A DNA stretch of 64,000 bases from Oidiodendron maius Zn (lineage: Eukaryota; Ascomycota; Leotiomycetes; Myxotrichaceae): assembly GCA_000827325.1 (NCBI GenBank), contig KN832887.1:248001-312000 (forward strand), written 5' to 3'. Of this stretch, positions 11,346 to 23,064 are shown piece after piece. Within the stretch, counting starts at the first letter, position 1. The number at the start of each line of letters is the position of its first letter. The translations under genes were made by a program, and so were the position numbers. The notes under the pieces are model-generated. The model was not told the origin of the DNA. It was given only the letters and a program-made list of their open reading frames with translations, and ran no database searches.

Positions 11346-14224
11346 ATGTACGTGTGGAAACGCGGTGAGTATTTCCTCCCCCACACTGCGATGCACCTGC
11401 TCATGCCCTCCCAGATGGACGCAAGGAGCGCGTTCAGTTCGACAAGATCACGGCTCGGGTTTCCCGGCTGTGTTATGGCCTCGACCCAGACCACATTGAT
11501 GCTGCTGCGATCACGCAGAAGGTCATTTCAGGTGTCTATCAGGGCGTCACAACAGTAGAGCTTGATAACCTGGTAAGTGCAGCTCCCATTCATCCCATTG
11601 GGACGCGTTCAACACACCACTAATCTGTCTTCATAGGCGGCAGAGACAGCTGCATACATGACCGTCACCCATCCCGATTATGCCATCCTCGCAGCCCGTA
11701 TTGCGGTCTCTAACCTCCACAAGCAGACCAAGAAGCAATTCTCCACTGTCATCTCAGATTTATACCACTATGTGAACCCACGCAATGGCAAGCCTTCGCC
11801 CATGATCAGCAAACATACCTACGAGTGCGTCATGAGACACGAAGCTGAGCTCAACTCGGCCATTGTATATGACCGAGACTTCAACTACCAATATTTCGGC
11901 TTCAAGACCCTCGAGCGTTCATACCTGCTACGTCTTGATGGCAAGATTGCCGAGCGCCCACAGCATATGATCATGCGAGTGGCAGTAGGCATTCACGGAG
12001 ATGATATCGAGTCTGCTGTCGAGACGTACAATCTTATGTCTAATAAGTACTTCACACATGCCTCTCCCACTCTCTTCTCTGCAGGTACCCCACAAGCTCA
12101 ACTTTCTTCGTGCTTCCTTGTCGACATGAAAGAGGACAGCATTGACGGCATCTACGACACACTGAAGACTTGCGCGATGATCTCGAAGAATGCCGGAGGT
12201 ATCGGTCTCAACATTCATCGAATTCGGGCCACAGGTTCTTATATTGCTGGCACAAATGGGAACTCCAACGGTATCGTCCCTATGCTCCGTGTCTTTAACA
12301 ACACCGCAAGATACGTCGACCAAGGTGGGAATAAGCGGCCTGGTGCGTTTGCCATCTATCTTGAGCCGTGGCATGCCGATGTTTTCGAATTCCTTGACCT
12401 ACGCAAAAACCATGGCAAGGAAGAAGTTCGTGCTCGCGATCTCTTCTACGCTCTTTGGATACCTGATCTATTCATGAGGCGTGTCGAGAAGAACGGAGAC
12501 TGGACACTTATGTGCCCGAACGAATGCCCTGGTTTGGCAGATGTCTATGGTGACGAGTTCGAGGCACTATACGAGAAATACGAGAGAGAAGGCAAAGGTC
12601 GCAAGACAATGAAGGCCCAGAAGCTCTGGTATTCCATCCTCGAGGCTCAGACCGAGACTGGTAACCCCTTCATGCTCTACAAGGACGCTTGCAACCGAAA
12701 GAGCAACCAAAAGAACCTGGGGACCATTCGAAGCTCCAACCTGTGCACTGAGATCGTTGAGTACTCCTCGGCAGACGAGGTGGCTGTCTGCAACTTGGCT
12801 TCCCTCGCCCTCCCCACCTATGTTGACATGACAAATGGCACGTACGATTTTAAGAAACTGCACGAGGTGTGCCAAGTTGTGGTGAAGAATTTGAATAAGA
12901 TCATTGATGTCAACTACTACCCTGTCCCCGAGGCGAGAAGGAGCAACTTCCGACATCGCCCCATCGCTGTTGGAGTCCAGGGTCTGGCAGATGCGTTCCT
13001 TGCTCTCCGCATTCCCTTCGACTCACCTGAAGCTAAGCACCTAAACAAGCAAATCTTCGAAACAATCTATCACGCAGCTCTGACAGCCTCGGTTGAGCTT
13101 GCTAAGGTCGATGGTGCATACGAGACATATGAGGGCTCACCAGCCTCCAAGGGAGAGCTTCAATATGACATGTGGGGTGTCACTCCCACAGATCTGTGGG
13201 ACTGGCACGACTTGAAGCAGCAGATTGCGCGCCACGGTATCCGCAACTCCCTCCTTGTTGCTCCGATGCCAACAGCCAGCACGAGTCAGATTCTGGGATT
13301 TAACGAATGCTTTGAACCATACACCTCGAATATCTACTCGCGTCGTGTACTTGCTGGAGAGTTCCAGGTCGTCAACCCCTGGCTCCTTAAAGATCTTGTG
13401 GATATGGGTCTGTGGTCTGACAACATGAAGAACCGCATCATTGCAGATGGCGGTTCGGTCCAGAATATCCCCAACATCCCAGCCGATATCAAGGCTCTGT
13501 ACAAGACAGTGTGGGAGATCTCCCAGCGCACGATTGTGCAGATGGCTGCTGATCGTGGTGCATTCATCGATCAATCTCAATCGATGAACATCCACATGAA
13601 AGATCCCACGATGGGCAAGATCACCAGCATGCACTTTGCTGGGTGGAAGCTAGGTCTGAAGACTGGAATGTACTACCTCCGTACCATGGCTGCTTCAGCG
13701 CCTATCCAGTTCACCGTTGACCAGGAAGCCCTCCTTGTTGCCGATACCAATGTTGCTCGCGAGCGCCTGTCGAAGAAGCGATCTCCAACTTCCGGAGGCT
13801 TCATCTCTCCTTCCACCGCCATCCCTCGTCCGATGTATGTGAAGGAGCCTAACAACTCAGCCAGCAGCAACGCTCCCAACGGTGTCCCGACGCCGACCAC
13901 GACCCCTCCCCCATCATCTGAGACGAAGAAATATACTCCTGCTCCCACCTTCCGAGCCGATGTAGAGGAGGGCGAGAGCCCCAAGAGTCTGGCCACTGAG
14001 CCAAGCATCTTGCCTCCTAAAGCAGAGGAGCTTCCTGAGCCGGCTGTAAAGAGCCCGAACCAGGAGGAGGATAAGACTGAGGAGAGCGAAGAGAGAGAGC
14101 ATGATATCTATGCTGAAGCTGTGCTAGAGTGTAAGGTTCCAAATCCCTGCTGATCAGAGCGTCACTGACCACGTCAACAGGCAGCATCGAGAACAAGGAG
14201 GCATGCATAATGTGCAGTGGATAG
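11346..14224 (+). CDS. RNR1: Ribonucleoside-diphosphate reductase large subunit
   Basis: Four exons: 11346-11364, 11415-11572, 11637-14130 and 14181-14224. All introns are GT-AG and 50-64 bases long, and the total is 904 residues. The N-terminus [19 protein letters not shown] matches the ATP-cone start of class I enzymes. Further landmarks are SPTLFNAGT-like SPTLFSAGT, the [19 protein letters not shown] loop, NLCTEI with the active-site Cys, and [19 protein letters not shown] Pro/Ser/Glu-rich linker precedes the tail. The final 44-base exon encodes the ending [14 protein letters not shown], whose CxxC pair is the shuttle dithiol that re-reduces the active site. Without that exon the reading frame stops at 14153 with an unrelated ending. 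The enzyme reduces NDPs to dNDPs with the small (R2) subunit. Promoter MCB boxes suggest S-phase control. Codon use is strongly biased, as expected for an abundant protein. Confidence 0.97.
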
Positions 14225-15476
14225 ACGATTAGACCCGCTGAAAAGAGGTTGGATAGACTACTACGCTGCCAGCTCACGCTTGATACGGCTTTTCTTTGTT
14301 GCGTGTCTTCCTTATTCTCTACTGCGGGGTACTTGCTTGATTTTGTTTACATGGGATGCTTTGGGGTACCAGTCAGTAATACATGCCAACTGTGACCGGA
14401 TCCAGACGCATGGGATCTACTTTGTATTGTACAGTGCAACTCTGTAGTGCATGGCATAACTTTATTATTATGGTGCTGTCCCTGCCCCTGTGCCTTGAAT
14501 ATGCTTCCATGACGATGGTGGCAAGGGACAAGCCTGGAAAAGCCAGAGGAAGGGGCCAAAAGCACCTTTAGTGGCGCCCAGTACCTGTATATTGGCGTGG
14601 AACACAACTCACGAAAGAGTAAAGCTTTCGGGGGACTAGAGCACAAAACCTGTAAAATTTTCTCATCGCCCATCGTCCAGACTATTGACGTCGATCCAGG
14701 CCCGATCGGCACGGGACCAAATCCCAATGTCTGACCTGAACCGCCAACCGGGATAACCAAGCATGGACCGTATAAACTTCGTAGGTTTTGATTTGCCCAT
14801 GTTTTGCCAATCTGAAATATTGCACCAGCAGCTATAGCACAAAACCTTGGCAGCTAGCGCCTTCGCTGGACTCAGCTTGACAAGGGGGAAATATGCCTGC
14901 AGATCGACCCCGGGGCCCCTGATTCGCATTGTCCAGCCCGGACAGGGGTGTTTTATTTCGCTGGCAATCCGCTGTTGCCCCTTGTTCGAGGCGGATCATA
15001 GCTCGATGCAGAATGATGCTGTTTGCCATGGTCCGTGAAATGGTAAAGTGTATTGGGTTTGCTCGTTGGCACGGGCTGGGTGGCTGGCATTGGGGGGTAT
15101 GATGGGTAAACAGAGCTAGGGGGAATAGAGAGAAGAAATGAACTGCCGGAATCTAGCCTCTCGCTCTATTCGGAGATTCCTGCCCTCTTAACCAGACTGG
15201 GTAGGTACGATTTTCTGATTTGAGGGTTCTTGCTTGAGGACTTTACTCGTCATTTTGGTCTTGGAGTGGCGGGAGGTATAAAGGGAGGACATTCCAAGCG
15301 CCAACCTTATTTGTTTACTCTCTTCCTCGGTTTGCTCTCTCCTTATCCCCCCCGTGCCCCATCCACAACGATAACAATCCAAACAACTCCTCCTCGAAAC
15401 ACAGCCTAATTCTATTCTATCCACATACACACTTCTCTCTATCCGCTCTTAGTCAATTGACTTTAAACGCATCAAA
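14225..15476. other. Intergenic between RNR1 and the CFEM gene
   Basis: This 1.25 kb interval has no recognisable gene. A minus-strand open frame at 14347-14760 has no family resemblance. The last 200 bases (from about 15280) are strongly pyrimidine-rich on the plus strand (CT blocks around 15310-15450), which is usual for the core promoter and 5' leader of an actively expressed wall-protein gene. Confidence 0.5.
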
Positions 15477-16519
15477 ATGAAGTCGGCCATCGTTCTTTGC
15501 GCCTTCGTCGCTGCTATTGTGGCCCAGAGTGATATCAGCTCCCTCCCTCCGTGTGGTGTAAGTCCCCAACCTCCCACAATCTTATTATTCTTCCCCGTTC
15601 TTGATCCCTTTGCTTTCTATCATTACCTTTCTCCTTCTCTCATTTCTACTCTTGCCGCGTATCTTTCTCGCCGTATTGTTTCTCGTGCACCATGGCTCAC
15701 ATTTCCGCAGCAACTCTGCATGAACAACATGATCGCCCTGGCTCCCTCCCTTGGCTGTGCCGACACTGACACCGCCTGCCTGTGCAAGAACGTCAACTTC
15801 CAATATGGTATTCGCGACTGCTCCAACGCCGTCTGCGGTGAAGCCGTCGCCAGTACTGTTATCTCCTTCGGCTCCGGCTACTGCCACGGTAGGAAACCCC
15901 AAGAGATAGGAATGATAATATTTTTGTACACTGCTAACGTGGACCAACAGATGCCACCGCAGGCACCACAGGGGGATCCACAACTGGTGCCACCGAGACC
16001 GGTGCCTCGACGACTGGAACTGGAGCAGCCGGAACTGCCACCACCACCGCTCCAGCAGGCACAGAGACTGGCAGCGGTACCTCGACTGAGACTGGCACCG
16101 GCGTTGGAGGAGGTACAGGAAGCAGCTCGGCCATCACCACCGAGCCCATTGTTTCCACTGAGACTCACGGCAGCGACACCATCACCACGACAATTGGCTC
16201 CACCACCATCTATGGCCCTGGCGGTGTTGGCGGTAGCTCTGGTACTGCTACTGGAACTGGTGCTTCGGCAACCGGCACTAGCGCATCTGGAAGCGGCGCC
16301 TCTACCCATACCGGCACTGGCGCTCCCAGCTCTACCATCACCGAGTCGTCGGGAGCCAGCAGCACTGGCTCTGGCGCGAGCAGCACCGGCTCAGAGGCGA
16401 GTAGCAGCGGCACTGGTGCTGGTGGCGCTTCGTCATCCTCATCGACTGGAGCTGGAGCTATCCAGACTGTTCTTCCCGGTTTCGTCGCAGCCGCTGGCCT
16501 CGCCGCTCTCCTTTTGTAA
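15477..16519 (+). CDS. CFEM-domain, Ser/Thr-rich GPI-anchored wall protein
   Basis: Three exons, 15477-15557, 15711-15888 and 15951-16519, total 275 residues. A signal peptide (MKSAIVLCAFVAAIVAQ) is followed by a compact CFEM domain with eight cysteines in the order PPC, QLC, LGC, ACLC, DC, VC and YC. The Asp in GCADTDTACLC is the residue that binds haem iron axially in characterised CFEM proteins. After the domain, about 190 residues are almost entirely Gly, Ser, Thr and Ala, a heavily O-glycosylated stalk. The C-terminus IQTVLPGFVAAAGLAALLL is a GPI-attachment hydrophobic tail. Family roles include haem/iron acquisition, wall structure and host interaction. The specific role here is not determined. 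A single long open frame through the region (15477-16664) is an artefact that reads across the introns in the wrong frame. Confidence 0.92.
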
Positions 16520-17245
16520 GATGGTCAACTCATCCAGGAACTGGGGCGCAAGGCGTGCGAATTCGTCGTTGATACCCTTTCTTTCTGGCCCATGTTTGAC
16601 CCGCTACTCTAGAGGTTCTACTATGGGGCTTTCTCGTACACGTTGTTACGTATTATGGCTGTAATGTCTCGCTTCAGTCTCCCTTGCATATTGGGGAATG
16701 TTCACGGATGGGCGGTTGCGGTGGAAGGTAATTCTATAATGATTGGATCCAAGTGGCGGAGGTCGTGATGAGTATATGCGCGAAGGAAGAAAAAAAGTAA
16801 AATTATTCTGATGCTGGGAAACAGGAGCAACAACTATGTAGCTAACTTAGGCTCGGGTTGGATGCTGATCATGAATCAAAGTTATTAGATACTGTACATG
16901 CTTCTTGGGAATTGATACGAATGTAAAGTTAAAGTGCGGCGGCTTACATATCAAAGGTAGGGATGAGCTTTGGCCCCGCTCGGCAGCTGATAAAGAAGCA
17001 CTTATTCCCTGTAGGACGTGAAATTGTTCCGAGGGAGGATTTTGACAGAGGTAGATTAATGGCGTACCTTTTTGGATTTATATAGCTGCGTTCTGGTATT
17101 TGGATTTCTGTTTTTTTTCTACTTGTACGAATTGGAAAATCATAGCTGTCCCATAACCAACTAGACTAAAGAAGCCTCAAGACAGGAAGGTCAGGTCATA
17201 GTGAATTTCTAATTTCTATGTCGTACATACATTACACTGTATCTC
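16520..17245. other. Intergenic, convergent tails of CFEM gene and COX18
   Basis: This 0.7 kb AT-rich interval contains the 3' untranslated regions of the two converging genes. No coding signal is recognised. Confidence 0.6.
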
Positions 17246-18208
17246 TCATGCACTAGTTTCCTCCCGCCCTCCAGCGGTGATGTCTTTCAAACGCTTCATC
17301 GGATCACAGGGCTTGATGGCCGGTGGCATTGGCATCGCCCTATCCAAGATCATTGCCTGCAATAACGCCAGCAGACTCGACGAGATCCAATACACTAGCA
17401 TCGCGCTCGGGACCTGCAGCGTCAGCGGACCCAGCGCCAGCGCCACGATCATCAGCGACCGATGCAATCGTTTCTGCCACACGGACTGATTCCCCACGCC
17501 GCTCCGTGCGTGAGTGAGGTTCAGGAACACGGCTCCCGAGAGCAGGAATGGGAGCACGAGCTGCGGATCTGGGGCTAGCAAGTCGGGAAACCAGAGAATG
17601 CCCTCTGTCGCCAGGGATGGCGCTGTAGGGACGCCCGCAGCTGCCGCGTTCTCAGAGCGCAGAATCATGCCCAGCAGTCCCGCCCTGGTGCCGCACATGG
17701 CGCGCACAGCTTCGATAGCCGTGAGCCAGATGGGCAGCTGCGCGAGCGGTAGCATGGTCTTCCACGTCTGGCATCCCCAGCGCGCGTATATCTCGCTGCG
17801 TTTCTGGCGCATTCGCCACAGAAGCTTTTGTTGCGCGACTTGCGGTCCCATTCCCGCGGTCTCGGCCATGACCTCGGCGCGCAAGACATGCTGCCATGAT
17901 TGCACCAGAGGAGATAAGGATGCTTGTTTCTGGATGATGCGCCGGGAGTAGATGGAGAGGGGTAGGATGAGGGCGGTGCGCAGTGTGAGGGCGGCGAGGG
18001 GAAGGGTGTACACCCACGGCAGGCCGGTGGAAGCATGCAGCGTGTCGAGGAGGGTGTGGGCTGTGGCCACGCCGGCGTCGAGGAATTGCGGTCGCGGAGA
18101 GGCATGGAAGGCGCGATAGGATGCTGGGAGCTGGAGGAAGATTGGGGAGAGGTTGAGGGAGGTGGATGGTGTGAAGGTGCGTTTGGGCCGGAGGAGCACC
18201 GTCGCCAT
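17246..18208 (-). CDS. COX18: Mitochondrial inner-membrane insertase of the Oxa1/YidC family, Cox18 type
   Basis: Intronless, 320 residues with the start at 18208. The frame is open for 51 more codons upstream, but those are not protein-like and lie in the leader. The N-terminus is Arg/Ser/Thr-rich and lacks acidic residues early on, as in a mitochondrial presequence. It is followed by a five-helix Oxa1/YidC core: LPWVYTLPLAALTLRTALILPLS, the conserved cytosol-like loop with QKLLWRMRQKR, TMLPLAQLPIWLTAI, and PSAMLVYWISSSLLALLQ. Cox18 exports the C-terminal tail of Cox2 across the inner membrane during cytochrome oxidase assembly. Oxa1 itself is longer and has a C-terminal ribosome-binding tail, which is absent here, so Cox18 is the better fit. 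The gene is divergent from ALG11 across 329 bases. Confidence 0.85.
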   Translation of the reverse strand: MATVLLRPKRTFTPSTSLNLSPIFLQLPASYRAFHASPRPQFLDAGVATAHTLLDTLHASTGLPWVYTLPLAALTLRTALILPLSIYSRRIIQKQASLSPLVQSWQHVLRAEVMAETAGMGPQVAQQKLLWRMRQKRSEIYARWGCQTWKTMLPLAQLPIWLTAIEAVRAMCGTRAGLLGMILRSENAAAAGVPTAPSLATEGILWFPDLLAPDPQLVLPFLLSGAVFLNLTHARSGVGNQSVWQKRLHRSLMIVALALGPLTLQVPSAMLVYWISSSLLALLQAMILDRAMPMPPAIKPCDPMKRLKDITAGGREETSA

Positions 18209-18537
18209 GGTGGGTGGAGGAGAGGAGGAGAGATAGGGGTGTTTATCAGTGAAAGCAGGACATCGGTATTGAATATCTTTGCTTCGATGACACTCGATTG
18301 GTACAGAAGCTGGTTGGAGAGCAACTCTTTTCGTGGTTAATATCTTTGAGCTTGGCCGCAAAATAGCTTCCGAGCTGTGGCTATCGTACTGTAATCCTCG
18401 CTAAGGCAAGGGGTCCAGGCCCAAAGGGAGCCTCCTTCCATGACCCGCACGCGGAATTCCACTCCTTAGCCCATACCCTCCCTCTACGAAATGAACACCG
18501 TTGCGCTTCTTCACCATCACAGACCCTCGACCTCACT
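18209..18537. promoter_or_regulatory. Bidirectional promoter COX18 / ALG11
   Basis: The two start codons are 329 bases apart on opposite strands, so both leaders and promoters must share this interval. No specific operator was recognised. Confidence 0.5.
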
Positions 18538-20386
18538 ATGGAAACGGACGACGGCGTGTGTTATGCCCCCGACGGCAAGCCCCAGATTACCTTCGGCTTT
18601 GGCCCGCAGAGCTATGGCCGATTGATCCTAGTCCTCCTGGCCTGCACGCCCTTGGCACTGATTATCTTTGTCCCGCGCATCTACTTCTTCGTCGGACGCT
18701 CGCTGGGGGCGCACCTGCAGAGGAAGACGGCGGCGAGGAGGGCAGCTCTCCTGAAGCAGACTGAGGATGATGAGATGGCCTACCTGAAACCGGAGGCGCG
18801 CAGGAACAGCGATGACTGGGAGGATGTCGACGCCTACACCACGGGCACGGCTAAGAATGGGGAGAAGGCTGATCCGGAGTGGGATGGGGTTGTGGGATTT
18901 TTGCACCCTTTCTGGTAAGGAATTTATAACTGGCGGTGCTGTTTGTTGTATTGCTGACTTGTTCTCTTCTCAGTAATGCAGGTGGCGGTGGGGAGAGGGT
19001 GCTTTGGGCTGCGATCCGCGCGACGCAGAAACGCTGGCCAAATGCAAAATGCATCGTCTATACAGGTGATAACGAGGTGGACAAGGCCTCTATGCTGGCC
19101 AGAGTCAAGGTGGGTTTCTCCTACAAGGATTGTTTCTCCTACCTGCTAACATCTCTTACCTTAGAACCGCTTCAATATCGAGCTCCACCCACCCACTGTA
19201 ACCTTTCTCTACCTGACAACACGCTCATGGGTCCTCGCTTCGTCGTGGCCGTACTTCACACTCCTCGGACAGTCTCTTGGGTCGCTGGTCATGGCATGGG
19301 ACGCTTTCTCTCTGCTTGCTCCGGACATCTTTGTCGATACGATGGGGTACGCTTTCGCGCTAGCTTTCAGTAAGACCCTGTTCTCGACTGTGCCAACTGG
19401 GGCATACATCCACTATCCTACAATATCGACAGACATGCTCTCCTCGCTGGACCCAAATTCTGCAAATGGAGACCAGGGCGTAAATGCAGGGAAGGGGACG
19501 GGATTGAAGGGCGCCGTCAAGACGGTGTACTGGAACATATTCGCTACTTTTTACAGCTGGGTTGGCGCTTCGATCGATATTGTGATGACGAATTCTACCT
19601 GGACTCTCCTTCATATCAGAACATTGTGGGATGAGTGGAGAAAAGAGCTTCAGAAATCGACTCCTATCGTCGTCTACCCTCCTGTTGCGGTGGAAGAGAT
19701 GGAGAGAGAAGTGGAGGTTTCCGAGGCCAGTGAGAAGAAGCGCCAAAGCATATTACTATACATCGCTCAGTTCCGGCCAGAGAAGAATCACAAGCTGATC
19801 CTGACTGCATTCGCCGAGTTCATGGCGACGAAAAGCGCAGCCACCAAGGGAGCAAAGCTGGTTCTGATAGGGAGCGTGCGGGATGATGCGGATTCTAAGC
19901 GGGTTTATGAGTTACGTCTCCTCGCGAACGAGTTGAAGATTAAGGACAGCGTGGAATTCCATCTCGACGCCTCATGGCCGGAGATCTTGCAATGGCTCCG
20001 GAGGGCCAGCGTCGGTGTTAATGGAATGTGGAACGAGCACTTCGGCATTGGCGTCGTCGAATATCAAGCTGCCGGGCTTATATCAGTCGTCCACGACAGC
20101 GGTGGGCCGAAGCGCGATATCGTGATTCCAATCGACGGCGAGTCAACTGGTGAGTCAAAGTATACCAATCTCCCCGGCTTTTCTGACGCTCTTTATAGGT
20201 TTCCTCGCAAACACAGCTACCGAGTTCGCGGAAGGGTTCGAGATGGCTCTGAGTTTGGACGATAAGCTCGCCATGCGTCTCAGGGCACGTCAGTCGGCGA
20301 AGAGGTTTACAGAGGAGCAGTTCGCCAAGCGCTGGATATCTCAGATGGAAAGGCTTGTCATACTACGCCAGAAGTGGTCAAAGTAA
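18538..20386 (+). CDS. ALG11: GDP-Man:Man3GlcNAc2-PP-dolichol alpha-1,2-mannosyltransferase
   Basis: Four exons, 18538-18914, 18974-19109, 19165-20149 and 20199-20386, join in frame to 561 residues. A single N-terminal membrane anchor ([24 protein letters not shown]) is followed by the GT4 signature. Splicing exon 1 to 2 creates [15 protein letters not shown], the hallmark of Alg11. Other landmarks are [45 protein letters not shown] and [17 protein letters not shown] with the EX7E-type glutamates, and HDSGGPK. Alg11 adds the fourth and fifth mannoses to the lipid-linked oligosaccharide on the cytosolic face of the ER, an essential step in N-glycosylation. Length and domain order are normal, and no damage is seen. 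Confidence 0.96.
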
Positions 20387-21374
20387 ATATACCTTAATAG
20401 AGTAGCAAGATCTGTTCAGAGCTCCCCCTTTCTGTACGCCCCTGGCTAGAAACACTGAAACTTAAACGCCAAGACTTTCTCCTGTAATTCGACCCCTCTG
20501 ATGCTGATCCCTGCCCCGCTATCTACAGGAACGTGCCGCCGGGTGTTCTACGCCCGGCAGTCTACAATCACCGAGTTATTAACCAAGAAGGAAGTTATTT
20601 CTGGTTCTTGGGCTGGATGACAAGCTACTCTATTTACAGCATGGAGATAGTGAACTAACCCGCCGAACATTTCAGCAAAGAAAATAAGGTAACCGAGGTG
20701 ATGTTTCTGCGTAACTTCGCTCTAATACCACCCGAGCTGACGCAGTGACGTAAAGTCTCTCTGAGCTTCTGAATTCGACAACCACCACATTAGATACAAA
20801 TCTTGGCTCTGCTGATACTCCTGCAGATCATCACTCCCTATGGCTTAGTGGTCGGGTATCTTGAACAATATTTGATCAAAGGTGGGCTTGAAAGCGGAAA
20901 AATTATTTGCGAACCTCTCTACAAATCAAGTATGTGGTTCTCGCAGCCCAGGCTTATATATCCACTATAAGATTGGCAATGCGTAAGATATTTAGTCTAT
21001 GGTAATTCATATTCAATTGGCTAGTGTCTCTTCCAATCTTTTAAGTTGCTGGGCCTGATGCAGACCCTCGCTTTTCGCTCCGAGGACTCCGAAGAATAGC
21101 ATGTGGAGTTTGGACATGCAGAAACGCTTCCCCGCATCTTAGCATCTAAATGGGCAGAGATAAAGTCTGCACTATCTGTAACTTAAATAGATACGTTACA
21201 CTGATTTTAGGCTTCATATGCGTAATAAATACCCGATTGAACCGGCAGTGGCAATTAATACAAAGTTTAACTGAAAGAATACAACAACGTTACACTACGA
21301 TCGACCCTATATTGATAAATACATAAACCTACCTAGAGACGTATATGTAAAATGCAACAAAAACCAACGCCACG
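20387..21374. other. Intergenic between ALG11 and the GH29 gene
   Basis: This 1 kb, AT-rich interval has no open frame of note and no recognised RNA gene. The right end includes the promoter of the fucosidase gene. Confidence 0.5.
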
Positions 21375-23064
21375 ATGGCATTCTTATTGGAGCTCTTAAC
21401 TGGCATATGCCTTGCAACGCTTGTTTCAGCCCACATTCCTGGTGTCGTTCAACGTGATACTCCATCTTCACCAAAGTATCGAATCTCTCCACTTGATGGC
21501 TCTAAGATTGCACTTCCAACCAAAGAGCAACTTGATTTCCAAGACAAAGAGATTGGAGTCCTCATCCACTTCAACATGGCCACATACATTAGCATTGACG
21601 GCTGTAACAATGTCCCGACCCTTGTGCCTAACCAGACCCTGTTTGATCCCACCCTGATCAATACCGACCAGTGGATGGATACAATCACCAATCTGGGAGC
21701 TAAGTATGCCACCCTAGTTGCGAAGCATAATTGCGGATTCACGACATGGCCGAGTAATGTGACCTTTCAGACAGCCGATAACGAGACGATCAAGTACAAT
21801 TATACAATCGCGCAGTCCCCGGTCCGTGGTGAGAATGTGGTTAAGAGCTTCGTCGACTCTGCAGAGAAGTATGGAGTTGGCCATGGCTTTTACTACAGCG
21901 TTGTCGTCAATAATTTCTTGAATGTGCAAAATTCGGAAGTCTTGGCCACCACTCTGTCGCGAGGCCAGGTCGGGATTACAAACAGCACATATGATCAGAT
22001 TGTGCTGGACCAATTGACTGATTTGTGGACAAACTATGGGCAGTTGACAGAGGTAAGTTCTCTCTAGAATTGAATCGTTTCGATGTTTTTTGACTAACTT
22101 AATCTTTTACATCGGGTAGATCTGGTTTGATGGAGGATACAGCGCAACCCAGAAGGGCAAAATTGAAGACCTTCTACAATCTCTGCAACCCCAGGCCGTT
22201 ATTTTCAATGGCTGCGATACGGATGGGACTTGCGTTTCGGCGAACTCCAGTAAGTACATAGGACAGGCTGAAGTTGCAATTTAGTCAGAAGTGAGTAGGC
22301 TAACGCAAGTGGAATAGTTCGATGGATCGGAACAGAAGCAGGACAAGCTCCTGAAGAGAACTGGTCAACGTAAATTCTCATCTCGAAAGCAATTTAATCT
22401 ACAGAGAGACTAACTTTATATAAGAGGTGTTACCAATGACGGCGGAGACCCTGACAGCCCCTATTTTTGCCCAGCCGAATGTGATACCACTCTGCAGACG
22501 GGTGACCGCTGGTTCTTCGGCATCGACCAACCCCTACGATCTATCGAAGAGATGATCAATGTATATCACCAAACTGTCGGACGGAACTGTCTCCTAGAAT
22601 TAGATCTCACCCCTGATCGAAGCGGTCTCATTCCCGCGAGCTACGCAGCCCGCTACAAGCAACTCGGAGACTTCATCAGTTCCTGTTATAGCGAGCCGGT
22701 GGCGGCCAAAACAACTCATTCATCTTCTGATAAGGGCGTGTACACTCTCACCTTCGACTATCCCACATCCATCGATCGTATCGTATTGATGGAGGACCAG
22801 ACAAACGGCCAAGTGATCAGATCCTACCAAGTCCATGCCAAAATTGTCGATGCACTAGACGCGAACGGGACTTTGAATGTACCTTGGAGTCTCGTGTCTA
22901 ATGGAACGAGTATCGGGCACAAGAAGATTGATATATTTGACGAGGCTGTTACGGTGACGGAGGTCATGGTTAATACTACTTACGTCGATATACCAAAGTG
23001 GCGATCGGTCTCGGTGCATCTCTGTGACCGGTTGGCTGATGGGACTTCTACTGAGGAGGATTGA
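21375..23064 (+). CDS. Secreted GH29 alpha-L-fucosidase
   Basis: Four exons, 21375-22052, 22120-22249, 22318-22369 and 22425-23064, join in frame to 499 residues. A signal peptide (MAFLLELLTGICLATLVSA) is followed by the GH29 barrel: EIGVLIHFNMATY, GAKYATLVAKHNCGF (the KHHDGF-like block) and GFYYSVV. The sequence IWFDGGY contains D230, the expected catalytic nucleophile. The third block is WFFGID, then LLELDLTPD (NxLLN-like). A C-terminal beta-sandwich of about 130 residues resembles those attached to fungal GH29 enzymes. The enzyme would release L-fucose from plant xyloglucan, plant or animal glycans. The His in KHNCG replaces the more usual HHD arrangement, so substrate preference may differ. 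Several N-glycosylation sequons are present, which suits a secreted protein. Confidence 0.9.

Noticed and set aside
14347-14760. 137-codon minus-strand frame downstream of RNR1
   Set aside because: Composition and motifs match nothing, and there is no splice partner or promoter-like context.
15477-16664. 395-codon plus-strand frame read straight through the CFEM locus
   Set aside because: It crosses two introns and then continues in a frame of Pro/Leu/Ala low complexity; the spliced CFEM model restores all eight cysteines and a GPI tail.
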